In this document: positions 1 to 8,005 of the stretch, piece after piece
Layout: every line of letters begins with the position of its first letter
Numbering within the stretch: position 1 is the stretch's first letter
Assembly: GCA_964528155.1 (NCBI GenBank)
Contig: CAZGRL010000025.1
Location: 1-42,060 of the forward strand
Length of the DNA: 42,060 bases
Reading direction: 5' to 3'
Source: G001797105 sp964528155
GTDB taxonomy: Bacteria; Chloroflexota; Anaerolineae; Anaerolineales; E44-bin32
Program-made: the position numbers and the translations under genes
Notes under the pieces: model-generated
The model's input: only the letters and a program-made list of their open reading frames with translations
Told to the model about the DNA's origin: nothing
Database searches by the model: none

Positions 1-51
1 GGTCCGGGATTCGTTTTCCGATATGAAATCCGGGCGTTTTTCAGCAACCTG

Positions 52-1551
52 CTAGTGACGGTCCCTTCGCCCCTGCACCACTGCCCACACGGCAACGACC
101 ACAAACCCGATGACGGCCAGCCAGGCAAACAGATCGCCGATGTAGGGATAGACGGTGAACACATCGCCATACATTGGCACCTGTGCCAGCAACACCCGCT
201 GGTCGGCTGTCCAATGGTCCATCGCCCCCCAGATCCGCCCGTAGGGGTCGGCCACGAACGAGAGACCGTTGTCCGCCTGACGCACGATCGTGACGCCATT
301 CTCAACGGCTCGGAAGACGGCCATGTGAGCGTGGATCGGATCGATCTCGCGGTATTCGAGGCTAGGCGATAGCAGGATATCGGTGCCGTTGCGTCCTGCC
401 TGGAGCACTATCTCCTCATGGTTGGTGTCATTGCAGACGATGGCCGAGAGTCTGCCGAAGGGAGTGTCGACGGTGCGCAGGATGCCATCGCCCCCCATGG
501 TACCCTCCAGCGCCGCCAATGCGTACTTGTGGTGTTCCAGTACGAGTTCGCCGGACGGATCAAAGAGGATGAGCTTGTTTTCCCACGGGCGGTCGTCCCG
601 GAACTTCACCCCGACTGCAAGAGCCAGGTAGACGCCTTCCTGCCGAGCGAGTTCTTGAGCCCGGGCGATGAAGGCTGGTTCATCCTCGCCGGGCACCATC
701 ACGGCCATTTCCGGCCAATGGACAAGCTGGGCACCGGCCCTGGCTTCGCGAAGCGTCTCTTCGAAGTAGAGATCTTGATATTGCGCCGACCTCTGACGCA
801 TGGCCTCCCAGCCGTCCTGCTCGATGACCCTGTTCAGAGCCGGCCAGTTCTGCCGCATATCCACCGCCGTGATGCCATGCATCCGCACGGTTCCCGTGAC
901 CGGCGCGGCAAAGGCCAAACGGGCCCCACCAAAGAGTAGGACTGCTGCGAGGATGCCGCCGTAGATCGCCAGGCCGCTCCGGACTCTCTGCCAGGCGAAC
1001 GAGCGCTCCCAGGCCCAGTTGACGACCGGGCCGAGCCAGTTCACCAGGAAGGTGATCCCCCACATGCCGGTGATGGAGAGCAGTTGCATGAGGGCCAGGT
1101 TGCCGTACTGCAGATAGGCCTGTCCCCCTATGCTGCCCAGGGGATTGGCTTTCGCGCTCGCAAAGTCCAAGGCCGTCACCGCCAGTGGGAAGACGAGCGT
1201 CGCGGCAAATCCCTTCAGCCGGGGAGCCAGAAGTCGATCCGCCAGATACGGAAGCCCCCCCATGATCAACGCCGTGATCGCCATCTCGACGAGATAGACC
1301 GGCAACGGGCTGGGCATCAACGCGTTCATGATGCTGTACATGACGACGTTGACCGTCAAGAACGTCGACAGCCAGATGAGGAGCAAGCCGCGCCAGACCT
1401 TCTGCGTTCGCATAAAGCGGACCAGGAAGATCGGCGCCAGCCACCAGACCAGAGGGACCTGCCAGAGAAACCCCAAGAGCGTCCCAATGGCCAGCCAGAG
1501 GTACGACCAGCGATCCGTTTGGATGGCGGTGCTTGCCTTCTCGTTCTCCAT
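52..1551 (-). CDS. lnt: Apolipoprotein N-acyltransferase-like carbon-nitrogen hydrolase
   Basis: This 499-residue protein has several hydrophobic helices in its first ~220 residues, followed by a nitrilase-fold catalytic domain, the layout of Lnt, which N-acylates lipoproteins at the membrane. The Glu-Lys-Cys triad of the nitrilase superfamily is visible: Glu in HWPEMAV, Lys in LEHHKYA and Cys in AIVCNDT. A further hydrophobic helix lies near the C-terminus. I chose the ATG at 1551 because GGGGAGG lies just upstream; a longer frame reaches 1596 without a ribosome site. A TolB-like lipoprotein occurs in this window, so a substrate class exists. The sequence is divergent around the Cys, so another membrane-linked amidase or acyltransferase of the same fold cannot be excluded. 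Confidence 0.8.
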   Translation of the reverse strand: MENEKASTAIQTDRWSYLWLAIGTLLGFLWQVPLVWWLAPIFLVRFMRTQKVWRGLLLIWLSTFLTVNVVMYSIMNALMPSPLPVYLVEMAITALIMGGLPYLADRLLAPRLKGFAATLVFPLAVTALDFASAKANPLGSIGGQAYLQYGNLALMQLLSITGMWGITFLVNWLGPVVNWAWERSFAWQRVRSGLAIYGGILAAVLLFGGARLAFAAPVTGTVRMHGITAVDMRQNWPALNRVIEQDGWEAMRQRSAQYQDLYFEETLREARAGAQLVHWPEMAVMVPGEDEPAFIARAQELARQEGVYLALAVGVKFRDDRPWENKLILFDPSGELVLEHHKYALAALEGTMGGDGILRTVDTPFGRLSAIVCNDTNHEEIVLQAGRNGTDILLSPSLEYREIDPIHAHMAVFRAVENGVTIVRQADNGLSFVADPYGRIWGAMDHWTADQRVLLAQVPMYGDVFTVYPYIGDLFAWLAVIGFVVVAVWAVVQGRRDRH

Positions 1552-1782
1552 GGTGAACCTCCCCCGACATAGCTGATCTTGGGGGCGCATGCCCATCTCC
1601 AGTCAACCAGCATGAGGGTGCTTTGTCATCTATCGGAGGATGGATTGGGGGGTTTATCCTGTGGCCGATTCGCAAAGGGATGGTGAGAACGGACAGCGAA
1701 TGCTGAGTGCAGGCCGTCCGTCCAGCTCTCTGCGGAGAGAGTTGAGGGGGTAGGGATAATCGAAGGGTTGGTAGACGCGAGG

Positions 1783-4497
1783 CTAGATCAGGTTGAGTTC
1801 CCTGGCCCGGGCAAGAGCCTGGACGCGACTGCCGACGCCTAGCTTCCCGTAGACATTATGAACGTGTGTCTTGGCGGTGCCCAGGCTGATCGTCAGATTG
1901 TTGGCGATTTCTCGGTTCGACAGGCCCGCGGCGACGAGGTTCAGCACCTCCAGCTCGCGCTCCGTTAGCGGCTCGATCAATGCCGAGGTCCTCACTGGTG
2001 TCACTGCGGGCGACCCTTCGTGGGCGGCCAGGATTCTGCCCACGTAGTCCGGGGTAACACCGCGTCGGGCCGCCTCACTCAACAGCGGGATCAGCGACCC
2101 GCCTTCACTGAGGAAGAGGCGAATATACCCCTCCGGCTGTGCGCGCAGGAGCGCATCGCTGAGAAATCCAACCGCGACGTCCTGGGATTCAGCCGCCAGC
2201 GCCTGGAGCACTCGAACGGCCAGAAGGCCGTAGCCCCAACCCGACTGCTCCGCTCGCTCGAACGCCTCGGCCAGTCGGCGGCGGGCCTGGTCTGTTCGAC
2301 CTTCGGCCAGAGACAGACGCGCCGTGTTCACATCCAGGAAGCGATAGAAGGTGTGCGCGTCGTGCTCCGTTGGCATAGCCCCCAGCCACCGTCGCGCCGT
2401 TTGCAGGTCGCCCCGCGCCAGAGCGAGTTGGGCGCGGCAGGCGATCCGGCGGGCCCGGGTGAGCAGCGGCAGGTCATCATCCCGGGCCAACGCATCAGCA
2501 GCCTGAAGGGCTTCCCCGGCTGCTCCCAGCAAACCCTGGCACAGGTTGATGAGTGCAAACTGGATCTTGCACGCGATCTGGAACTCCACGTTGCGGTTCC
2601 GCAGGGCGATTTCCGACGCCTGCGTAATATGCTCCGTTGATTTCGAATTGCTGCCCCATTCGAAGTGCAGCGCAGCCAGATCATGGTGCGCGATAGAGGC
2701 CGTGGGCACTCGATCGGAGTAACGCAGCGCCTGCTCATAAAGCGTCCTAGCCTCCCCCAGCCGCCCCCGGGAGGCCAGAGCCCGGCCCAGAAACACCTGA
2801 GCGGTGTGCGCAACATAGTGGTTCTCGGCGGCGATCGAAGCCTCCAACCCTTCGCGCAAGAGGCGTTCGGTCTCCGCCAATTGCCCCATATGCCAGGTCA
2901 TGATCCCCAGATTCACCGAGAGATTGGCGCGCGCGACGTGATCTTGCTCCGACAACAGCGCCAGCGCCTTCCTGGAGAACTCGGCCGTGCGTGGCATGTC
3001 GCCCAGCGTCCGCGCGATGAACGCCTCGGCGGCGGTGATCTCGCCTTGCAGCTGCGCCGACCGGCCAGCCATTCGCTTGGCAGCCTGTAAGATGGGAGAG
3101 GCCTCCTGCACCTTGCCGATCAGGATCAAGGCCCACGCGTGGGTCAGCGCCAGATCGGGGCGCTCGAATCTCAACGATTCCGGCAGCTTTTGGCACCAGG
3201 CGAGCAGGGTTGTGACCTCGCCGTTGCGCAACATGGCGGCCTGTGCCTGAACAATCAATTGCGCTGCGCGCACCCATTCCTCGCCAGCCAGCACGTGTTT
3301 GATGGCCTCGGAGGGATACCCGTGCTCTTCGAACCACAAACTGGCACGCAGATGCAGACGGCCTTCCAATTGGCCCTCGCCGATCCGCAGACGATGCAGG
3401 AGCAGATCCCTAAACAACCGGTGGTAGCGGTACCAGATCCTTGATTGGTCGAGCGGTACGATGAAGAAATGCCCGCGCTCGAGGCAGTGGATCACGTCTT
3501 GGCTCGCGGCTCCCTCCGTGACCACATCACACAATTCCCCGCAAAAGCGGTCCAAAACCGACGTCCTCAGGAGAAATTGCTGAACCTCTTCCGATTGCTG
3601 CTTGAAGACCTCCTCGAAGAGATAATCAAGCACGAACCTGTTGCTGCCTGTGAAGGAGCGGATGAATTCGCCCGGGTCCCGAACGCCTCGCATTGAGAGG
3701 GCTGCCAACTGAAGCCCTGTCACCCAACCTTCTGTGCGGCGGGTCAATGCCGCAGCCTCGTCTTGATTCAACTCCAGACCCATCTGCTGGCGGAAGAACT
3801 CGACCGCTTCTTCCGCTCTGAATGCCAGGTCGGCTTCGCGGACGACCAACGCCTGCCCCCGAGCCTCCAGGCGAGGGCTCAGCAGCGGCGGATCCTCCCG
3901 CGTGGCGATGACGAGATGCAGACGACCAGGGAGGTGCTCGATCAGAAAGCTCAACGCCCTGTGGATCGAGCCCGTCTGGATGGCGTGGTAGTCATCCAGC
4001 ACCAGCACGATCGATTCCCGGTCGACGGCCAGGTCGTTGATCAGGGCGGTGAGCACGCTCTCGTCGGAGGGTCTTTGAGGCGACCGCAACATCGCTTGAG
4101 CCTCGCGGCCCACATGCGGATCGATCTGTTGCAGGGCAGCGATGAGGTAACGCACGAATCGTACGGGGTCGTTGTCCTCGGATTCCAGGGTAAGCCAGCC
4201 GACGAGGACATCAAGTGCAGGCAGCCATTGGGTGACAAGCGTGGTCTTGCCATAGCCAGCCGGGGCAGCGATTACCGTCAATTTGCGGGTGAAACCTCGC
4301 CCCCCGATCAAATCCGTGGTCAGTCGTTCCAGCAGGCGCGGGCGTTTGACGAGATCAGATCTCGGCGGAGGCGGGACAAACTTCGTCTGAAGAAGTGAAT
4401 CGAATCCGGATGGCTCGTCTGCGGTCACGAGTGTTCTACTTCGGGCCTGTCGACCCCGAGCGGCGAGTCTTGGGAGCGAGCGAACGTTCCCTTCCAT
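1783..4497 (-). CDS. MalT-type LuxR-family ATP-dependent transcriptional regulator
   Basis: This is a 904-residue STAND-class regulator. A Walker A motif (APAGYGKTT, about residues 78-86) and a Walker B-like segment (IVLVLDDYHA) lie in the N-terminal NTPase. A long helical TPR-like middle region follows. The C-terminus is a LuxR/GerE helix-turn-helix (LTERELEVLNLVAAG then SNREIANNL). The architecture matches MalT, which binds ATP and an inducer, oligomerises and activates promoters. The inducer is not deducible. The ATG at 4497 is preferred over a TTG at 4515; neither has a good ribosome site, so the start is uncertain. The gene stands alone, 231 bases upstream of the Lnt-like gene on the same strand. 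Confidence 0.9.
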   Translation of the reverse strand: MEGNVRSLPRLAARGRQARSRTLVTADEPSGFDSLLQTKFVPPPPRSDLVKRPRLLERLTTDLIGGRGFTRKLTVIAAPAGYGKTTLVTQWLPALDVLVGWLTLESEDNDPVRFVRYLIAALQQIDPHVGREAQAMLRSPQRPSDESVLTALINDLAVDRESIVLVLDDYHAIQTGSIHRALSFLIEHLPGRLHLVIATREDPPLLSPRLEARGQALVVREADLAFRAEEAVEFFRQQMGLELNQDEAAALTRRTEGWVTGLQLAALSMRGVRDPGEFIRSFTGSNRFVLDYLFEEVFKQQSEEVQQFLLRTSVLDRFCGELCDVVTEGAASQDVIHCLERGHFFIVPLDQSRIWYRYHRLFRDLLLHRLRIGEGQLEGRLHLRASLWFEEHGYPSEAIKHVLAGEEWVRAAQLIVQAQAAMLRNGEVTTLLAWCQKLPESLRFERPDLALTHAWALILIGKVQEASPILQAAKRMAGRSAQLQGEITAAEAFIARTLGDMPRTAEFSRKALALLSEQDHVARANLSVNLGIMTWHMGQLAETERLLREGLEASIAAENHYVAHTAQVFLGRALASRGRLGEARTLYEQALRYSDRVPTASIAHHDLAALHFEWGSNSKSTEHITQASEIALRNRNVEFQIACKIQFALINLCQGLLGAAGEALQAADALARDDDLPLLTRARRIACRAQLALARGDLQTARRWLGAMPTEHDAHTFYRFLDVNTARLSLAEGRTDQARRRLAEAFERAEQSGWGYGLLAVRVLQALAAESQDVAVGFLSDALLRAQPEGYIRLFLSEGGSLIPLLSEAARRGVTPDYVGRILAAHEGSPAVTPVRTSALIEPLTERELEVLNLVAAGLSNREIANNLTISLGTAKTHVHNVYGKLGVGSRVQALARARELNLI

Positions 4498-4585
4498 TCT
4501 ATAGCACTTGACCAAGCCGAGATCCTGGCTCGCCTCGAGATGCTCTCCATCCGTTTTGCCAGCTCAGGGCACGCCGATAACCTGC

Positions 4586-4591
4586 TATAAT
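4586..4591 (+). promoter_or_regulatory. Candidate -10 element of the CGNR gene
   Basis: A perfect TATAAT lies 76 bases before the start codon of the CGNR zinc-finger gene. No good -35 hexamer is correctly spaced: TTGCCA at 4556 is 24 bases away. Confidence 0.4.
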
Positions 4592-4667
4592 CCGTTTGCT
4601 GGTCAGACTCTAGAGCGACAAAGGTAACCCGTCCGCGTGGTTCTGGGGGTTATGAAGAGGAGCTCCA

Positions 4668-5291
4668 ATGTTCACGTCTGAGCTTGCCGGCCTGGATGAG
4701 GGGGCCAGACCTGTGAGCCTCGAATTCACCAACACCGTTCGCTGGCACGCCAGCCAACACCCGGAAGATACGCTGCATTCGTACGCCGATCTCGTGGTGT
4801 GGGCTCGGGAGGCGGGCCTGACGACCGACCGGGAAGCGCGCCGGCTCCTGAGCCGGGCGCAAGCACATCCCGACGCCGCCGGGCGTTCGCTAGAGAAGGC
4901 ACGCCGTCTGAGAGAAGCGATCTACAGGATCTTCATCGCCGTGATCGAACAAAGATCCGTCAGAGCGGCGGACCTGGACGAGCTAAACGTCGTCGTGAAG
5001 AAGCTCGGCGAGGGGGCACAGATCAAACACGCCCGTGCCGGGTTTGTTTGGTCATGGAATGCCGAGAGAGGTGATCTGGACTCGTTCCTGGGGGTGATCG
5101 CGCTATCGGCAACAAACCTTCTTCTGTCGGACAAGCACCGATGGATCGGTCAGTGTGCCGATGATCGTGGCTGCGGCTGGTTGTTCCTGGACGCAAGCAA
5201 GAACCACAGCCGGCGCTGGTGTGACATGAACGACTGCGGAAACCGAGCCAAACAGCGCCGGCTCCAGCAGCGCAGACACCGCAAGACCTAG
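4668..5291 (+). CDS. CGNR zinc-finger (ABATE domain) regulator
   Basis: This 207-residue protein has an N-terminal ABATE-type domain (LEFTNTVRWH near residue 20) and a C-terminal CGNR zinc finger. The metal ligands are visible around residues 160-195: Cys in CADDRGCGW, then RRWCDMNDCGNRAKQRR, which gives the family its name. Family members are treated as stress-induced DNA-binding regulators, mostly from annotation and not experiment. GAGGAG six bases before the ATG sets the start. The gene is monocistronic and lies divergent from the MalT-like gene, separated by 170 bases. Target genes cannot be told from the sequence. Confidence 0.88.
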   Translation: MFTSELAGLDEGARPVSLEFTNTVRWHASQHPEDTLHSYADLVVWAREAGLTTDREARRLLSRAQAHPDAAGRSLEKARRLREAIYRIFIAVIEQRSVRAADLDELNVVVKKLGEGAQIKHARAGFVWSWNAERGDLDSFLGVIALSATNLLLSDKHRWIGQCADDRGCGWLFLDASKNHSRRWCDMNDCGNRAKQRRLQQRRHRKT

Positions 5292-5443
5292 ATCTCTTTC
5301 CCACAACCTTTCCGGGCTTCCCCATCCGGTAGCAGCACGTCGCCCTGGTCGCCGTCCACATTCACCCTCGGATACCGTGTCATTGTCCTTGACGGTCATC
5401 GAAGACGTCGATCGCAAAGATGCGTGCGTGATCATCGAACCCG

Positions 5444-5449
5444 TATAAT
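5444..5449 (+). promoter_or_regulatory. Candidate -10 of the carH-like gene
   Basis: A perfect TATAAT lies 64 bases before the proposed carH start at 5514. The -35 position (about 5421) has no recognisable hexamer. Exactly six bases after the -10 is a GTG (5456) opening a 24-codon frame that ends at 5530, inside carH, in a different reading frame. Confidence 0.45.
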
Positions 5450-5513
5450 ACCCACGTGCACTCGATCGAAGTGGTCTCAGCGTTGGGGATTCGCCTGCAC
5501 TCGATGGACGGCC

Positions 5514-6455
5514 ATGCCAAGAATCAATGAGCTTCCAGAGACCCCCAAGTACCGGATCAAGGCCGTCAGCCAACAGACAGGCGTCGCCCCGGTGACGTTG
5601 CGCGCCTGGGAACGGCGCTACGGCCTTCTCATGCCTCACCGCACACACAGCAACTACCGCCTGTATTCCGACCGGGATATCGCCTTGCTGAGATGGTTGA
5701 AGGCGCGCGTGGATGGCGGCCTTCCCATCCGCATCGCCGCTGAACAAGCGCTGGCGATGCAACGCAGCGGCGAAATGCCGGAGGCGTTGCCCCCGCTGGC
5801 GATGCCGGGAGGTCCGGCCGAGAGCCCGTCCGCGTTCGCCTCTCACCTGTTCGAAGCCTTGACCCAACACGACGAGGCCCAGGCGAGCCAGCTCCTCAGC
5901 CGGACCCATGCCTTGTTCGACCTGACCACAATCTGCCTGGACATCATCACGCCCTGCCTGGTGCAGGTCGGCGAAGCCTGGCATCGGGGCGATATCCGTA
6001 TCGCCACGGAACATTTCGCCAGCAGCTTCCTGCGTGGCCGGCTGCTTGCCCTGTATCAAACCTTTCCACTGGCGCGCGGCTCGAAGCGGATTCTCGTCGG
6101 ATGCGCCCCGGGAGAGCTTCACGAGATCGGCTGCCTGATGCTGGCCATATTCCTGCGCCGAGCGGGCCACCAGGTCGACTACCTCGGCCAGGATGTCGCC
6201 CTTGAAGATGTCCAGGCCTACGCACGAAGTGAGCCCCCGTCCTTGATCTGTCTGTCCGCCTCCTTGCCCGAGACGGCCCGGCGTCTCGGCGGCTTCCACG
6301 CCAGCCTGGCCGAGATCCGGCCACGCCCCGAGTTCGGATTCGGGGGCAGGGCTTTTAACAACGATACGTCGCTCCGGGACCAAATCCCAGGAATCTTCAT
6401 GGGTGAGACGAGCGCCGAGGGGGCCGTCCATGCCGCTCGCCTTGTCGCCGCCTGA
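5514..6455 (+). CDS. carH: CarH-like B12-dependent MerR photoreceptor repressor
   Basis: This 313-residue protein begins with a MerR helix-turn-helix (about residues 12-80, with the LRAWERRYG signature) and continues into a B12-binding helical bundle plus Rossmann domain. The photoreceptor motif W-x9-EH is intact (Trp156, Glu166, His167), and the lower axial ligand is His203 in ELHEIG. In the characterised family, adenosylcobalamin drives a DNA-binding tetramer in the dark; light breaks the Co-C bond and the tetramer falls apart, derepressing carotenoid genes. Its place just upstream of a second MerR gene and a crt operon fits that job. The start ATG at 5514 gives a normal N-terminus but has only a weak ribosome site. 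Direct light sensing here is inferred. Confidence 0.9.
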   Translation: MPRINELPETPKYRIKAVSQQTGVAPVTLRAWERRYGLLMPHRTHSNYRLYSDRDIALLRWLKARVDGGLPIRIAAEQALAMQRSGEMPEALPPLAMPGGPAESPSAFASHLFEALTQHDEAQASQLLSRTHALFDLTTICLDIITPCLVQVGEAWHRGDIRIATEHFASSFLRGRLLALYQTFPLARGSKRILVGCAPGELHEIGCLMLAIFLRRAGHQVDYLGQDVALEDVQAYARSEPPSLICLSASLPETARRLGGFHASLAEIRPRPEFGFGGRAFNNDTSLRDQIPGIFMGETSAEGAVHAARLVAA

Positions 6456-6494
6456 GCCTACCCGCACCACACCATCCTACGCGTCCTGAGCCCC

Positions 6495-6550
6495 GTACAA
6501 ACCTTATACAAAAGGTTGAGTTGTCTGCCTCAGTCCCTATACTGAGGCTG
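6495..6550 (+). promoter_or_regulatory. Promoter and nested operators of the short merR operon
   Basis: A -35 TTGAGT (6516-6521) and a -10 TATACT (6538-6543) are 16 bases apart, and the GTG start follows the -10 by six bases. Two inverted repeats with six-base spacers lie here: AACCTT/AAGGTT (6500-6517), overlapping the -35, and GCCTCAGT/ACTGAGGC (6527-6548), enclosing the -10. TACAAA also repeats at 6496 and 6507, an 11-base period like that of known CarH operators. The likely binders are the adjacent CarH and short MerR proteins. Confidence 0.65.
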
Positions 6551-6909
6551 TGCAGACTTCGTACGAACCGTCTACAGAAGACCGATACCCCAAGTTCACC
6601 ATCCTCACGGCTTCAAGGCTCACGGGGCTGAAGCCCGGCACGCTGCGCGCCTGGGAGCGCCGTTACGGTGTCCCCTCGCCGCACCGGACACCCAGCGGCC
6701 AAAGGCTCTATGCCGAATACGACCTGAGGCTCGTCCGCTGGCTTGCGGCCCAGACCGACTCAGGCATGACCATCGGGCGAGTAGTGGATTTCCTTCACCA
6801 CCTCCAGTCGCGCGGGCAAGACCCCATTGGATCGGCTTCTGTCTCCCAGAGTGAGCCCGCTCAGGGCACATCAGTCCGGGAGGGAGTCTCCCAGGATGAA
6901 CAGTCATGA
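6550..6909 (+). CDS. MerR-family DNA-binding protein lacking a sensor domain
   Basis: This 119-residue protein is essentially one MerR helix-turn-helix (about residues 15-85), with LRAWERRYG shared exactly with the CarH-like neighbour, followed by a short polar tail. No B12-binding or other effector domain is present. It could act as a light-insensitive partner, competitor or constitutive repressor at the same operators; that is inference. It starts at a GTG only six bases after a -10 hexamer, so its mRNA is probably leaderless. Its stop overlaps the next start as ATGA (6906-6909), so the membrane protein downstream is likely translationally coupled. It looks whole and not truncated, because it has its own promoter and stop. 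Confidence 0.82.
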   Translation: MQTSYEPSTEDRYPKFTILTASRLTGLKPGTLRAWERRYGVPSPHRTPSGQRLYAEYDLRLVRWLAAQTDSGMTIGRVVDFLHHLQSRGQDPIGSASVSQSEPAQGTSVREGVSQDEQS

Positions 6910-7934
6910 GCAGCACACCGTTCTCGAAGATCCGACGAGGTGATCTCTTGGCGCTGTGGGCCGGGATCGTCTTCAGCGCGGCTGTCACTGGGCTCATCGC
7001 CCTGGCCGGGCCTCGTCTGGAAGGGATCCCACATCTTGCTGATCAGGGGGCGGCCTGGTACTTCTGGCGGTTGGTCGAGCCCACGTTCGCCACCAGAGCC
7101 TCGGCCTGGGGCCTTTACGCGCTCCATCAGCTGTCCTTATGGGGGCTCATCTATTTCGCTCAGACGCGCGTTAGGAGGTACACGGCCGGCCTGCATCGGG
7201 TCAACGTCGTCGCACTGGCAGTCAACGCGCTCTTCATCGGACTCCACTTCGCGCAGACCCACATCTGGTACGACGGCCTGGCTCAGGATGTGTCGATCTT
7301 CAGTTCGCAGGGCTCGGTCGTTCTACTCCTGGTCTGGGTTCTGCTCATGGAGAACAGCCGTCGCGGACTGTTGTTCGGGAAGAAGCTCCCCATCTCGGCG
7401 CAGATCACGCGTTTCGCCCGGAAGTATCACGGGTATCTCTTCGCCTGGGCCATCGTCTACACGTTTTGGTACCACCCGATGGAGGCCACCACCGGCCATC
7501 TGATCGGCTTCCTTTATATGTTCCTGCTCCTCCTGCAAGGCAGCCTGTTCTTCACGCGCGTGCATATCAACCGTTGGTGGACCCTGGTCCAGGAACTGAT
7601 GGTTCTCGCCCACGGAGCAATTGTGGCGCTCGTGCAGGGTAACGGACTATGGCCGATGTTCGCCTTCGGTTTTGGCGGGATCTTTCTCATCACACAGATG
7701 CACGGAGTAGGACTGAGGCTGTGGCACAAAGTGTCGCTGTTGGCCGTCTACGTCGGCGCAGTCCTGTTCGTCTACAGCGATCGCGGCTGGGACAGACTCA
7801 ATGAGATCATCCGCATCCCCCTTATCGAATACCTGGCTGTGTTTGTCCTGGCCGGGTTGATCGGAGGCGGGTTGTGGGCGTTCCGTCGCCTGCGTGAATT
7901 GTCATCCGCCTCGCGCAACCCCTCAATGGCTTAG
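6906..7934 (+). CDS. Uncharacterised His-rich polytopic membrane protein
   Basis: I do not recognise this 342-residue protein. About ten hydrophobic helices are visible, at roughly residues 15-36, 66-88, 98-120, 132-150, 175-195, 200-220, 228-246, 250-270, 277-294 and 305-328. Histidines recur in or beside the helices: HFAQTH near 115, KYHGYLF near 175, WYHPMEATTGH near 190 and QMHGVGL near 268. That pattern can mean haem or metal binding but proves nothing alone. It is ATGA-coupled to the short MerR regulator, so it is probably under the same light/B12 control. An enzyme of pigment or lipid metabolism and a membrane redox protein are both possible. Confidence 0.6.
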   Translation: MSSTPFSKIRRGDLLALWAGIVFSAAVTGLIALAGPRLEGIPHLADQGAAWYFWRLVEPTFATRASAWGLYALHQLSLWGLIYFAQTRVRRYTAGLHRVNVVALAVNALFIGLHFAQTHIWYDGLAQDVSIFSSQGSVVLLLVWVLLMENSRRGLLFGKKLPISAQITRFARKYHGYLFAWAIVYTFWYHPMEATTGHLIGFLYMFLLLLQGSLFFTRVHINRWWTLVQELMVLAHGAIVALVQGNGLWPMFAFGFGGIFLITQMHGVGLRLWHKVSLLAVYVGAVLFVYSDRGWDRLNEIIRIPLIEYLAVFVLAGLIGGGLWAFRRLRELSSASRNPSMA

Positions 7935-8005
7935 CGGATTGTGTGAAGTGCTTGTAGGCCAGTGAGCGTAACAACATCCGGAACATGAGAGGAGTCACGA
8001 CCAGA

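Noticed and set aside
1552..1782. Terminator for the MalT-like gene
   Set aside because: Only a five-base stem (CTCTC-TGCG-GAGAG near 1723) without a T-run is present; too weak to call.
5103..6470. 455-codon open frame on the minus strand opposite the CGNR and carH-like genes
   Set aside because: It is antisense to two genes with clear family motifs, is low-complexity and matches no family; long antisense frames are expected at this GC.
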